Below, in pieces: positions 18,137 to 26,359 of a stretch of DNA of 64,000 bases. Position 1 is the first letter of the stretch. Every line of letters starts with the position of its first letter. Below the pieces are notes generated by a model. That model saw only the letters and a list, made by a program, of their open reading frames with translations. It searched no databases and was not told where the DNA came from. Source of the stretch: Labedella gwakjiensis (lineage in GTDB: Bacteria; Actinomycetota; Actinomycetes; Actinomycetales; Microbacteriaceae); contig NZ_PYAU01000001.1 in assembly GCF_003014675.1 (NCBI RefSeq), positions 2,232,001-2,296,000 on the forward strand, read 5' to 3'. A program made the translations under genes and the position numbers.

Positions 18137-19258
18137 TCATCCGTCGGCCCGATCGAGCAGACGGATGAGGGAGTCGAAGGGACTGGTCTCGTCCGCCGGG
18201 GCGTCCTCGACGGGGATGCGTGCCGGGACGACGGTCTGCGCCTCTCCCCGGCCGCGCGCGTCGGCGGGGCCGGGCAGCGGGGCCGTCGCGAGCGAACCCG
18301 TCACGAGCGTCACGCTTCCGGTTGCCTGCTCGCCGTCCTTCGTGACGACGGAGAAGGAGAACTGGTCGACGGGAGCGCCGGACGAGCGGAACTCGGCCGT
18401 GCCGTCGCCGCGGCAGACGACCGTTCCGAGCACGGCGGCGCCGCACCCGGAGACGACGGGGTCGTCCTCGCCGTTCGTCGCGACGAGCGAGGCGAGATCG
18501 ATCTCCGTCGAGCCTTCGCGCCCCGCGCTCACGACGGTGTGCAGGGCGACGAGGGTCGACGGTCCCGTCGCGTACAGCGACACCGTGAGCGTCGCGTCCG
18601 TCGACTCCTGTCCGAGGTCGTCGACCGCTCGGACGGTGAGCTCGGCGTCGCCGGTGAAGTCGGGGGCCGCGGCCAGGACGAGGTGGGTCGACGTGACACC
18701 GAGGGTGCCGGCGCTCGCGGGCTCCACGCTCCCGGCGACGACCCTCGGCCCGTTCTCGGCGCCGCACAGCGTGCACGAGATGCCGAGATCGGAGAGGGGG
18801 ATCAGCACCCGGGATCCTTGAGCGAAGGGCGTCGGGTAGGTGCGCGACTCGATCGCCGGTGGTTCGGGAGGAGCGAGCCCCACCCGATAGACGACCGCGA
18901 GCGTTGTGCGGCCGGTCGTGAGGGTGACCGGTACGTCCTGCCGCTCGAACTCCGGGTCGAACTCGGGGGCCGAGAAGGTGAGTGTGGTCGGTTCGCACGT
19001 GATGCCGACGCCCTCCGGGGCGGTGATGGCGCCGCAGTCGGCGATCGTCCACCCCTCGGCCGGTGACACGTCGATCTCCGAGCGGTAGGGGATGTCGACG
19101 ACGGTGATGCCGCTCGGCTCCGCGGCGGCATCGACCGCCGCGACCGCCGTCGTCGCAGAGGCGCCCGAGAGCGCAGTGCCCGAGAGCAGGGTCCAGACGA
19201 GGAGAGGAACGGAGAGCGCGCGGCCGAGCCGCGGCAGCGTCCTCGCCTGGTCGCTCAT
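18137..19258 (-). CDS. secreted or membrane-anchored beta-sandwich (Ig/cadherin-like) protein
   Basis: A 373-residue exported protein. A signal peptide is clear (basic MSDQARTLPRLGR, hydrophobic core to about residue 35, then SATTAVA). The mature part looks like three tandem beta-sandwich repeats, with phrases such as VPVTLTTGRTTLAVVYRVG and DFTGDAELTVRAVDDLGQ typical of cadherin or Ig-like bacterial domains. Cysteine pairs (IADCG/GITCEP, SCTLCG, SGCG/VVCRG) suggest disulfides outside the cell. Start taken at ATG 19258; a GTG at 19270 is possible but abuts the GGAGG. It lies 55 bases upstream of eccC on the same strand, so a T7SS-associated cell-envelope role is inferred. Confidence 0.65.
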   Translation of the reverse strand: MSDQARTLPRLGRALSVPLLVWTLLSGTALSGASATTAVAAVDAAAEPSGITVVDIPYRSEIDVSPAEGWTIADCGAITAPEGVGITCEPTTLTFSAPEFDPEFERQDVPVTLTTGRTTLAVVYRVGLAPPEPPAIESRTYPTPFAQGSRVLIPLSDLGISCTLCGAENGPRVVAGSVEPASAGTLGVTSTHLVLAAAPDFTGDAELTVRAVDDLGQESTDATLTVSLYATGPSTLVALHTVVSAGREGSTEIDLASLVATNGEDDPVVSGCGAAVLGTVVCRGDGTAEFRSSGAPVDQFSFSVVTKDGEQATGSVTLVTGSLATAPLPGPADARGRGEAQTVVPARIPVEDAPADETSPFDSLIRLLDRADG

Positions 19259-19384
19259 GCGTCGATCCACCCCTCCGGACCACCGGGGGAGTGCGGTCCG
19301 TCGCCACTATGCTAGGTCGTGCCGTCCGGCCGGGACAGTCAGGGGCGACCAGATCGGTCGCCGCCCGGTGGGCCGAGGGGATGC

Positions 19385-20278
19385 ATGGACAGCGCCGCTT
19401 CGCAGTTCCGCCGGGATCGCCGGAACGCTCAGAACGCGCCGTCGAGCAATTCCGCGACCGATGCGCCGGCCACCGCCGTGAGCGGCGAGACCATGGGATG
19501 GGACCCCGAGCGGGAGGTCGTTGTGTCCGCGTCCGCGATCCCCTCAGCGGTCGAGGCGACGTGGGCTCCGTCGCGTGAGCCGTCCGAGCCGCAGCCGGCG
19601 GGTCGGACTCCGTCGCCGCTCGTCGACGCGGCCCAGGCGCCCCCGGCCGCTCCGTTCCCCGCTTCGTCCCCGCCTGCCGTCGGCCCGTCGTCCGCCTCCC
19701 CGGCCGCCGCGATTCCCGTCGACCCCTCCAGAGGAGGGGAGAGCGTGCGTCTCGGGTGGGACGCCGGCCAGCCCTCGCTGTACGCGGGGGAGGCGCCGGC
19801 CTCCACTCCCGTCAAGCGCGGTCTCGTCTCGGGTGCCACCGTGCTCCCCGAGATCACCGAGGCCCCTCCGGCCGTACGGAAGCTCTGGAAGCACCCGGCC
19901 TTCATCGTCTCGATGATCACGACGGTGCTCGCGCTCGGTGTGGGTGGCACGCTCATCGTGCTCGCCGCCATCTCTGGCGGCCCGCCCCGCGTGTCCGGGC
20001 TCGACATCACAACGGGCAGTGGCGGCGTCGCCCTGTCGTGGAGCGGACCGAACACCCCGTACGACCTCTACGTCGTGGGCGGAGGGGGAGAGGTCGCCGA
20101 CATCTCCCAGCTCGTGCGCGGCCGGGACGCGTGGATATCCCGCACGTTCCAGTACTTCGACGACGACTCGTGCTTCGTGGTTCGCGCCAGCTCGGTGACC
20201 GGCGACGTCTCACTCGGCGCTGACGCCCTCGACGCGCAGGGCGCGGCGAGCATCTGCGTGTCCGACGCGGATGAGTAG
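19385..20278 (+). CDS. single-span membrane protein with proline-rich cytoplasmic region, T7SS-linked by position
   Basis: A 297-residue protein. Residues 1-165 are low-complexity, Pro/Ala/Ser-rich and without a signal peptide. One membrane span lies at about 172-197 (FIVSMITTVLALGVGGTLIVLAA). An external domain of about 100 residues resembles a fibronectin type III-like sandwich (VSGLDITTGSGGVALSWSG) and carries two cysteines. Start chosen at ATG 19385 (MDSAASQF) with GAGGGG about seven bases upstream; GTG 19319 in frame is the alternative, and a TATGCT box at 19308 would suit either. Divergent from the eccC operon and followed by a lipoprotein gene. Function unknown. Confidence 0.65.
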   Translation: MDSAASQFRRDRRNAQNAPSSNSATDAPATAVSGETMGWDPEREVVVSASAIPSAVEATWAPSREPSEPQPAGRTPSPLVDAAQAPPAAPFPASSPPAVGPSSASPAAAIPVDPSRGGESVRLGWDAGQPSLYAGEAPASTPVKRGLVSGATVLPEITEAPPAVRKLWKHPAFIVSMITTVLALGVGGTLIVLAAISGGPPRVSGLDITTGSGGVALSWSGPNTPYDLYVVGGGGEVADISQLVRGRDAWISRTFQYFDDDSCFVVRASSVTGDVSLGADALDAQGAASICVSDADE

Positions 20279-20308
20279 ACGCGAATGAGTAGACGCGGAT
20301 GAGTAGAC
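20267..20308 (+). repeat. 14-bp tandem repeat, three units, spanning a stop codon
   Basis: GCGGATGAGTAGAC occurs three times head to tail (20267-20280, 20281-20294 with one A for G, 20295-20308), with a further partial unit after. The first unit encodes the final Asp-Glu and the stop codon of the membrane-protein gene; the copies repeat that stop downstream. It is probably a replication-slippage product in the spacer before the lipoprotein gene. Confidence 0.8.
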
Positions 20309-20342
20309 GCGGACGTGTCGCTGCGGCCGTGGAGCTGCGGAC

Positions 20343-21110
20343 GTGGCGATGAGCAAGCGCCCGGCGTTCGTCGCTGCCGTGGTCGCCGCGGCCATCGCCC
20401 TCTCCGGCTGCACCGCGGACGTCGAGCCGGTGCCCACGACGACGCCCACCAACGTCGACCTCTCGCAGGTCGACATCACCGACGTCGACCGCAACGGCAT
20501 CGAGTACCTGTCCGGCGGGGACGTGGTCGAGGCCGTGCTCGCCGCGATGGGCGACGCGGGGCCCGTCGCGATGACGGGCTCCTTCCAGGAGCGGCCGGAC
20601 GAGGACGGCGGTGGCACCACCCGGCGCCTCGACGTCGTTTTCGAGGGGACGGACACCCGCTTCCGTGCGAACATCACCGCGGCCGATGTGTCCCTCCGAG
20701 CCGTCGTCGTCGACGGGCGCGCCTACGTGACCGGCGATGCGGGCTTCGCCGCTCTCCTCGGGGTGCCGGAGGCGGACGGCGGCATCGTGTGCCTGGCCTC
20801 CGACGATCGCCGAATCACGGCGTGGGCGCCCGCACTCTCCCCGGCGGGGCTCGTCGAGTCGATCCTCGGCGACTCGGACTCCGTCACGCTCGACCCCGCA
20901 GTGGAACCGGACGCCGCCGCGGAGTCCCTCGAGTTCATCGTCGGGGCCGGCGGCTCTCCGATCGGCTCGCTCACGGTCGCGACGACGGGCCCCGCCGTGC
21001 CCCTGCAGTTAGTCGCCGCCGATCCGCGTGGTGACATCGATGTCGCGTTCGACTGGTCGGCCGACCCGCAGATCGCCGCGCCGACGGACATCGCCGTCTC
21101 CTGCCCGTAG
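20343..21110 (+). CDS. lipoprotein, possibly LppX/LprG-fold
   Basis: A 255-residue lipoprotein: basic start, hydrophobic core AAVVAAAIALSGC with lipobox LSGC (cysteine near residue 23), then a Thr/Pro-rich spacer. The mature domain has an order reminiscent of the LppX/LprG family, where a half-barrel built from long strands binds lipids (AMTGSFQER, LDVVFEGTDTRFRANITA, AVVVDGRAYVTG). That assignment is tentative. Start GTG 20343 has GGAG eight bases upstream; ATG 20349 in frame is nearly as good. It follows the single-span membrane protein by 64 bases on the same strand and may be co-expressed with it. Confidence 0.65.
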   Translation: MAMSKRPAFVAAVVAAAIALSGCTADVEPVPTTTPTNVDLSQVDITDVDRNGIEYLSGGDVVEAVLAAMGDAGPVAMTGSFQERPDEDGGGTTRRLDVVFEGTDTRFRANITAADVSLRAVVVDGRAYVTGDAGFAALLGVPEADGGIVCLASDDRRITAWAPALSPAGLVESILGDSDSVTLDPAVEPDAAAESLEFIVGAGGSPIGSLTVATTGPAVPLQLVAADPRGDIDVAFDWSADPQIAAPTDIAVSCP

Positions 21111-21240
21111 GACGCCACCGGCGGCCCGAGCGACGTTCTCCACAGGTGGGCGACGTTTCCGCGTGGCGGATGGGACCCCGCACCTACCGTGTGGACTACC
21201 CGAGCGCCCATCCGTCACTTCGTACCGGGAAAGTCCACTC

Positions 21241-22017
21241 ATGACATCACAACGCTCCTGGGGCCGCCGCGCCCTCTTCGCCGCGGCCACGGCCGCCATC
21301 GCCCTCACCGTCGTCGCGGGGGCGGCCACCCCCGCGACGGCGGCAGCCGTCACGAATCCGTGCGCGGCCAAAGCCGTCTTCATCGGTGTCCGCGGCACAG
21401 GCGCCCCCGCCGGGAGCGCGATGACGGCGAGCGGTAATGCCTGGGCGTCCGGCGGGCACGGTCTCGTCGCGAATCTCGCTCGGGACTACAGCACGCAGAA
21501 GAGCTTCCCGATCTACGTCGAGAGCCTGGCCTACCCGGCGTCCTCCGCCTACGCGACCAGCGTCGCCACCGGCGTCAAGAAGCTGAGAGCCGAGATCGGC
21601 TACATCAACAGGACGTGCGGCGGCAAGACCAAGATCGTGCTCGCCGGCCACTCGCAGGGAGCGGACGTGGTCCTCGACACGCTCGTGGCGCTGACCCCGG
21701 CGACGGGCAAGAACCTCGTCGTCTCTGCGTCGGTCTTCGGCGACCCGAGCTACGTGGCGGGCCAGACGTACAACGCGCCCGGCTCGGGGAAGGCGAACGG
21801 CATCATCCCGCGCAGCGCGAAAGAGCGGACGGTGCTCCGGACCTACACCTTCAGGGACGCCGACGGTGCGACGCGATCCCGGATCCGCTCGACGTGTGCA
21901 GCGGGCGACTGGGCGTGCCAGGCCGCGCCGATGAACAAGCGGTCTGTCGCGATCCACAACGGCTACAACTCGTCCGCCGCGGCGAACTGGAGCTACGGCG
22001 TCCTGCGCCGCAGCTAG
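21241..22017 (+). CDS. secreted cutinase-family alpha/beta hydrolase
   Basis: A 258-residue exported esterase or lipase. The signal peptide ends in ATPATAAA (about residue 36). The catalytic triad is readable: Ser138 in GHSQG, Asp223 in the CxxxDxxC loop (CAAGDWAC), and His239 in AIHNGY. Four further cysteines fit the disulfides of actinobacterial cutinases. Such enzymes hydrolyse cutin-like polyesters, or lipids such as triacylglycerols in mycobacteria; the substrate here is unknown. Start ATG 21241 begins the signal peptide; the in-frame extension to 21028 would run back into the lipoprotein gene. A strong hairpin follows the stop. Confidence 0.85.
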   Translation: MTSQRSWGRRALFAAATAAIALTVVAGAATPATAAAVTNPCAAKAVFIGVRGTGAPAGSAMTASGNAWASGGHGLVANLARDYSTQKSFPIYVESLAYPASSAYATSVATGVKKLRAEIGYINRTCGGKTKIVLAGHSQGADVVLDTLVALTPATGKNLVVSASVFGDPSYVAGQTYNAPGSGKANGIIPRSAKERTVLRTYTFRDADGATRSRIRSTCAAGDWACQAAPMNKRSVAIHNGYNSSAAANWSYGVLRRS

Positions 22018-22031
22018 GACCCCGCAGCACC

Positions 22032-22081
22032 CACGACGTCCGCCGCGTCCGAGCACCCCCTCCGACGCGGCGGACGTCGTG
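22032..22081. terminator. hairpin after the cutinase gene
   Basis: Perfect 18-bp inverted repeat (22032-22049 and 22064-22081) around a 14-base loop, starting 15 bases after the stop. There is no U-run, as is common for actinobacterial terminators. Confidence 0.65.
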
Positions 22082-22095
22082 CATTCCATCGGGCC

Positions 22096-22101
22096 TAGTG
22101 T
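22096..22101 (+). promoter_or_regulatory. leaderless-type -10 box
   Basis: TAGTGT, then six bases (GGACGG), then the GTG at 22108. It fixes the start codon of the SPOUT methyltransferase and implies a leaderless transcript. Confidence 0.5.
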
Positions 22102-22107
22102 GGACGG

Positions 22108-22773
22108 GTGGAGCGCCCAAGCGACGAGCAGAACCCGAGCCCCGAGCAGAACCCGAGCCCCGAGCACACCACGCACGGCGTGGGGCCGTGGATCGGGGAC
22201 TGGCCGGACGACCCCCGCTACGACCGGGAGCTCCTCGAGCGCGGCGACACCCGCAACGTCGTCGACGCGTACAGGTACTGGTCGATGGAGGCCATCGTCT
22301 CCGACCTCGACGCGCGCAGACACCCGTTCCACGTGGCGATCGAGAATTGGCAGCACGACATGAACATCGGCTCGATCGTGCGGAGCGCCAATGCGTTCCT
22401 CGCAGAGACCGTGCACATCGTGGGCCGCCGACGCTGGAACAAGCGCGGCGCGATGGTGACCGACCGGTACCAGCACGTCGTGCACCACGAGGATGTGGCT
22501 GCGCTCGTGTCCTGGGCGGCCGAACAGGGCATCCCGATCATCGGCGTCGACAACGTGGAGGGGTCGCGCCCCATCGACGAGGTCCCGCTGCCCGAACGCT
22601 GCATCCTCCTCTTCGGGCAGGAAGGCCCGGGGCTCTCCGACGAGGCCGTCGCCGCCTCCGAGCGGGTCGTCGAGATCCGGCAATTCGGCTCCACTCGGTC
22701 CATCAACGCGTCGGCGGCCGCCGCCATCGTGATGCACGAGTGGATCAGGACCCACGCACTCGGCCCTATTTAG
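22108..22773 (+). CDS. SPOUT-class (TrmH/SpoU) RNA 2'-O-methyltransferase
   Basis: A 221-residue cytoplasmic methyltransferase that would transfer a methyl group from S-adenosylmethionine to a tRNA or rRNA ribose. All three SpoU motifs are visible: motif 1 NIGSIVRSANAF (near residue 92), motif 2 CILLFGQEGPGLS (near 170) and motif 3 STRSINASAAAAIVMHEW (near 195-212), which form the knotted cofactor site. The N-terminal 20 residues contain a duplicated NPSPE hexapeptide repeat encoded by an 18-bp direct repeat. GTG 22108 is set by the leaderless-type -10 box. Target nucleotide unknown. Confidence 0.85.
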   Translation: MERPSDEQNPSPEQNPSPEHTTHGVGPWIGDWPDDPRYDRELLERGDTRNVVDAYRYWSMEAIVSDLDARRHPFHVAIENWQHDMNIGSIVRSANAFLAETVHIVGRRRWNKRGAMVTDRYQHVVHHEDVAALVSWAAEQGIPIIGVDNVEGSRPIDEVPLPERCILLFGQEGPGLSDEAVAASERVVEIRQFGSTRSINASAAAAIVMHEWIRTHALGPI

Positions 22774-22909
22774 CGCACCGCATCGGGAATGCCAAACCCG
22801 GAGGCGCGTTGCGTCCTATGTCGGCACCCCGTGGCGCAGTGTCGGTGGTTGTGCTTAGGCTCTGTACTCCAGACCGGACGTCGATCCACACGAGGGGAGC
22901 CCGGTAAGA

Positions 22910-23758
22910 ATGATCAGTTTCGACGGTGTCTCGAAGAGATTCCCCGACGGCTCACTCGCCGTCGACGACTTCACACTCACCATCCCATCCCGCTCCACCA
23001 CGGTGTTCGTCGGGTCGTCCGGCAGCGGAAAGACCACGCTGCTCCGGATGATCAACCGCATGGTCGACCCCACGGCGGGACGCATCAGCATCGACGGCGA
23101 CGACGTGGCAAAGCTCGAGCCGGTGAAGCTGCGGCGTCGCATCGGCTACGTCATGCAGAACTCGGGGCTCCTGCCCCACCGCACCGTGCTCGACAACGTC
23201 GCCACGGTGCCGATCCTCGAGGGCACGAAGAAGGCTGCGGCGCACGCCCGAGCCCTCGAGCTCCTCGACACGGTCGGGCTCGACCGCTCCCTCGCGAACC
23301 GCTACCCCGCCCAGCTCTCGGGCGGTCAGCAGCAGCGCGTGGGCGTGGCTCGTGGACTCGCGGTCGACCCCAACATCCTGCTGATGGACGAGCCGTTCGG
23401 CGCCGTGGACCCACTCGTGCGCGACGAACTCCAGCAGGAACTCCTCCGCATCCAGCGCGAGCTCTCGAAGACCATCGTCTTCGTCACGCACGACATCGAC
23501 GAGGCGTTCCTACTCGGCGACCAGGTGGTCATCCTGCGCACCGGCGGCATCGTCGCGCAGGCGGGCACACCGGCCGAGATCCTCGCGAACCCGGCTGACG
23601 AGTTCGTCGCGAGCTTCGTCGGCGCCGACCGTGGTCGGCGGGCGCTTCACATCGATCGTCAGCACGGCGAGCGTGTGCTCGTCGACGGCACGGGGCGCGT
23701 GGCGGGAGTGCTCACGGAGGATTCCACCGGCACGGCAGCGGGGTCGGCCGCCGAATGA
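22910..23758 (+). CDS. quaternary-amine ABC importer, ATP-binding subunit (OpuCA/ProV type)
   Basis: A 282-residue ABC ATPase. Walker A GSSGSGKTT (about 36-44), Q-loop VMQNSGLLPH, signature LSGGQQQRVGVARG, Walker B ILLMDEPFGAVD and the H-loop THD are all intact. The DNVATVP and MINRM stretches are typical of the glycine betaine/carnitine/choline family. At 282 residues it lacks the C-terminal CBS domains of full-length OpuCA, so the ionic-strength or c-di-AMP sensing seen in those proteins is probably missing. ATG 22910 has GGGGAG upstream. First of four genes; its stop overlaps the next start (ATGA). Confidence 0.9.
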   Translation: MISFDGVSKRFPDGSLAVDDFTLTIPSRSTTVFVGSSGSGKTTLLRMINRMVDPTAGRISIDGDDVAKLEPVKLRRRIGYVMQNSGLLPHRTVLDNVATVPILEGTKKAAAHARALELLDTVGLDRSLANRYPAQLSGGQQQRVGVARGLAVDPNILLMDEPFGAVDPLVRDELQQELLRIQRELSKTIVFVTHDIDEAFLLGDQVVILRTGGIVAQAGTPAEILANPADEFVASFVGADRGRRALHIDRQHGERVLVDGTGRVAGVLTEDSTGTAAGSAAE

Positions 23759-24426
23759 CCTGGGTCATCGCGAACTTCAGCCAGATCTGGCGCCTGACTC
23801 TCGACCACATCGCGTTGAGTGTCCCGCCGATCCTGCTCGGATTCCTCCTCGCCGTGCCGCTCGGCTGGATCGCGCACCGCTACAAGCCGTCGAGGGCGAT
23901 CCTCCTCACGGCCGGTGGACTGCTCTACACGGTCCCGGGTATCGCCCTGTTCATCTCGCTCCCCGTCATCCTCGGCACGCGCATCCTCGACCCCGTGAAC
24001 GTGATCGTCGCAATGACCATCTACGCCGTCGCACTCCTCGTCCGCACCGCGGCCGATGCATTCGACGCCGTGTCGGGAGACGTCCGACAGTCGTCGATCG
24101 CCGTCGGCTACGGGCCGATCCGCCGCTTCTTCGAGGTCGAGTTGCCGCTCGCGGGACCGGTGCTGCTCTCGGGGCTCCGCGTGGTGTCGGCGAGCACAGT
24201 CAGTCTCGTGTCGATCGGCTCGCTCATCGGTGTCTCGAGCCTCGGCTACTTCTTCCTCAATGGCCTCAACCGGCGCTTCCCCACCGAGATCTTCACGGGC
24301 ATCGTCGGGGTCATCGTCATCGCCGTGGTGTTCGACCTCATCCTCGTGCTCATCGGACGGCTCCTGCTGCCGTGGGCGCACGTCGCGCGGCAGCGTGAAG
24401 GGCGCGGACGGAGGGCGACGGCATGA
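23755..24426 (+). CDS. quaternary-amine ABC importer, permease 1 (OpuCB type)
   Basis: A 223-residue inner-membrane permease with five to six spans, a typical length for the BPD_transp_1 fold in this family. The segment VRTAADAFDAVSGDVRQSSIAVGYGPIRRFFEVELPLAGP carries the EAA-like cytoplasmic loop that docks on the ATPase. VSLVSIGSLIGVSSLGYFFLNGL is the characteristic late span of OpuCB/OpuBB. Overlaps both neighbours by four bases (23755-23758 and 24423-24426), so the transporter is translated as a coupled unit. Confidence 0.88.
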   Translation: MTWVIANFSQIWRLTLDHIALSVPPILLGFLLAVPLGWIAHRYKPSRAILLTAGGLLYTVPGIALFISLPVILGTRILDPVNVIVAMTIYAVALLVRTAADAFDAVSGDVRQSSIAVGYGPIRRFFEVELPLAGPVLLSGLRVVSASTVSLVSIGSLIGVSSLGYFFLNGLNRRFPTEIFTGIVGVIVIAVVFDLILVLIGRLLLPWAHVARQREGRGRRATA

Positions 24427-25223
24427 ACTCCTTCCTCGGCGCCCTCGCCTGGCTCGCCGACCCCGCGAACTGGGCAGGCGACAACGGCATCCCCATCCGG
24501 CTCCTCGAGCACCTCGCCATCACGGGCATCGCCGTCCTCATCGCGGCGGTCATCGGGATCTCTCTCGGACTCTTCATCGGCCACACCGGACGACTGTCGT
24601 TCCTCGTCGTGAGCACCACCGGTGCACTTCGCGCGCTTCCCACGCTCGGGCTCCTGGTGCTCTTCGCGCTCTGGCTCGGCGTGGGTCTCGCCCCCGTCAT
24701 CATCGTCCTCGTGATCCTCGCGATCCCGCCGCTCCTCGCGGGCGCCTACGCGGGCGTGGAATCCGTCGACCGCGGCACGATCGACGCGGCGAGAGCCGTC
24801 GGGATGACGGAGTGGCAGATCCTCACGCGCGTGGAGATCCCCCTCGGACTGCCGATCATCGTCGGCGGGCTGCGCTCGGCCGTGCTCCAGGTGGTCGCCA
24901 CGGCGACGATCGCCGCATACCTGCCGATCGGCGGGCTCGGTCGCTACATCTTCGACAACCTGAGCCTGCGTCGCTTCGAGCCCGTCTTCGCCGGCGCCAT
25001 CCTCGTGACGGTCCTCGCCCTCGTGCTCGAGGGCGTCTTCGCCGGCATCCAGCGTCTGACCGTCCCGAAGGGCGTCCGCATCCTCCGCGGATCGCCCGCT
25101 CCGTACGGCGCAGGCCGCGCCGCGCGCATCGAACCCGATGCGTCGCCCACCGGATCGTCGTCAGACGAGTCGGACCCCGTTCCCCCTCCTGCCCATCACA
25201 TGCAGCAACATCCCACACAGTAA
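24423..25223 (+). CDS. quaternary-amine ABC importer, permease 2 (OpuCD type)
   Basis: A 266-residue permease paralogous to permease 1. It has about six spans, an EAA-type loop in DRGTIDAARAVGMTEWQILTRVEIPLGLPII and the late segment TATIAAYLPIGGLGRYIFDNL. The C-terminal 40 residues form a hydrophilic Ser/Pro-rich tail that adds nothing recognisable. ATG 24423 overlaps permease 1; the binding-protein gene begins 10 bases after its stop. Confidence 0.88.
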   Translation: MNSFLGALAWLADPANWAGDNGIPIRLLEHLAITGIAVLIAAVIGISLGLFIGHTGRLSFLVVSTTGALRALPTLGLLVLFALWLGVGLAPVIIVLVILAIPPLLAGAYAGVESVDRGTIDAARAVGMTEWQILTRVEIPLGLPIIVGGLRSAVLQVVATATIAAYLPIGGLGRYIFDNLSLRRFEPVFAGAILVTVLALVLEGVFAGIQRLTVPKGVRILRGSPAPYGAGRAARIEPDASPTGSSSDESDPVPPPAHHMQQHPTQ

Positions 25224-25233
25224 GGAATCACCC

Positions 25234-26187
25234 ATGTTCACGAAACGACGTCACGGCGTCGCGCTCGGTCTGCTCGCGGCCGGCGCGGTCCTCACGCTCG
25301 CCGCGTGCTCCAACGGCGACCCCATCACCGGCAGCGGCGGTGGCAGCGACGACGGCGGGTCCGGCGACTCGCAGACCATCGCGATCGGTTCGGCCGGCTT
25401 CGCCGAGTCCGAGATCATCGCCGAGATCTACGCACAGGCCCTCGAGGCCAACGGCTACACGGTCGAGCGCACGATGCAGATCGGTCAGCGCGACGCGTAC
25501 ATCGCCGCCCTCGACGACGGCTCGATCGACCTCGTCCCCGACTACACCGGCAACCTCCTGCAGTTCTACGATGCGGGCAACGAGGCCGTCACGAGCGACG
25601 AGGTGTACTCGGCTCTCGGCGACGTGCTGCCCGACGGATACGAGGTTCTCGACCAGGCCCCCGCCGAGGACAAGGACAGCTACAACGTCACGAAGGACTT
25701 CGCGGACCAGTACGGTCTCGAGAGTCTCGCCGACCTCATCAAGGTCGACGGCCCGCTCGTCATCGGCGGAAACCCGGAGCTCGCCGAGCGTCCCTACGGA
25801 CCCACCGGTCTGCAGGAGATCTACGGCGTCTCGCCCGACAACATCCAGTTCGAGCCGATCAGCGACTCGGGCGGGCCGCTCACGGTGCAGGCGCTCCTCG
25901 ACGGGACCGTCGACATCGCGAACATCTACTCGACGACGCCGGCCATCGCCGACAACGGGTTCGTGACGCTGGAGGACCCGGAGAACATGATCCTGCCGCA
26001 GAACGTGGTGCCGCTCATCAACTCCGATTCGGCCACCGACGAGGTCGCCGAGATCCTCAACACGGTGTCCGCCGAGCTCACCACCGAGGACCTCATCGAG
26101 CTCAACGGACGCAACCAGGGCGACGAGAAGGCCGCGCCGGCCACCCTCGCCACCGACTGGCTCGCCGACAAGGGCCTCTTCCAGTAA
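25234..26187 (+). CDS. quaternary-amine ABC importer, substrate-binding lipoprotein (OpuCC/ProX type)
   Basis: A 317-residue lipoprotein. The signal ends in lipobox LAAC, followed by a Gly/Ser-rich tether. The mature part starts TIAIGSAGFAESEIIAEIYAQ, the opening of OpuAC/OsmF-like binding proteins. The segment IDLVPDYTGNLLQF contributes the usual DYTG motif. These proteins capture glycine betaine, choline, carnitine or proline betaine; which one cannot be read off. ATG 25234 with AAGGAA seven bases upstream is preferred over the long in-frame extension. A hairpin ends the operon at 26208. Confidence 0.88.
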   Translation: MFTKRRHGVALGLLAAGAVLTLAACSNGDPITGSGGGSDDGGSGDSQTIAIGSAGFAESEIIAEIYAQALEANGYTVERTMQIGQRDAYIAALDDGSIDLVPDYTGNLLQFYDAGNEAVTSDEVYSALGDVLPDGYEVLDQAPAEDKDSYNVTKDFADQYGLESLADLIKVDGPLVIGGNPELAERPYGPTGLQEIYGVSPDNIQFEPISDSGGPLTVQALLDGTVDIANIYSTTPAIADNGFVTLEDPENMILPQNVVPLINSDSATDEVAEILNTVSAELTTEDLIELNGRNQGDEKAAPATLATDWLADKGLFQ

Positions 26188-26207
26188 CCCAAAGGGCTAC
26201 TCCCGAG

Positions 26208-26237
26208 CGAGGGCGCCAGGTACACCTGGCGCCCTCG
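26208..26237 (+). terminator. terminator of the osmoprotectant operon
   Basis: A 13-bp perfect stem (26208-26220 with 26225-26237, CGAGGGCGCCAGG) and a four-base loop, 20 bases after the binding-protein stop. No U-run. Confidence 0.65.
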
Positions 26238-26347
26238 ACTCGTATCTACAGCCCTCAGCGCCCGCTCCCCAACCCGTCAACACGCCGAGCCCTCGGCGAC
26301 GGATCGGGCGGCTCGCGCACTCGGATGTGGCGCGCAGGCGTGAGCGG

Positions 26348-26353
26348 TAGGCT
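26348..26353 (+). promoter_or_regulatory. leaderless-type -10 box
   Basis: TAGGCT, six bases (GGACGG), then GTG 26360. The spacer is identical to the one before the SPOUT methyltransferase gene. Confidence 0.5.
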
Positions 26354-26359
26354 GGACGG

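Noticed and set aside
13687-18168. Very long plus-strand open frame (1493 codons) opposite eccC
   Set aside because: Arg/His/Glu-rich translation without any domain, exactly antisense to a well-supported FtsK-type ATPase. High GC makes such shadow frames common.
22774-22909. Riboswitch upstream of the osmoprotectant operon
   Set aside because: The 136-bp leader shows no recognisable conserved riboswitch core; nothing beyond a ribosome site could be supported.
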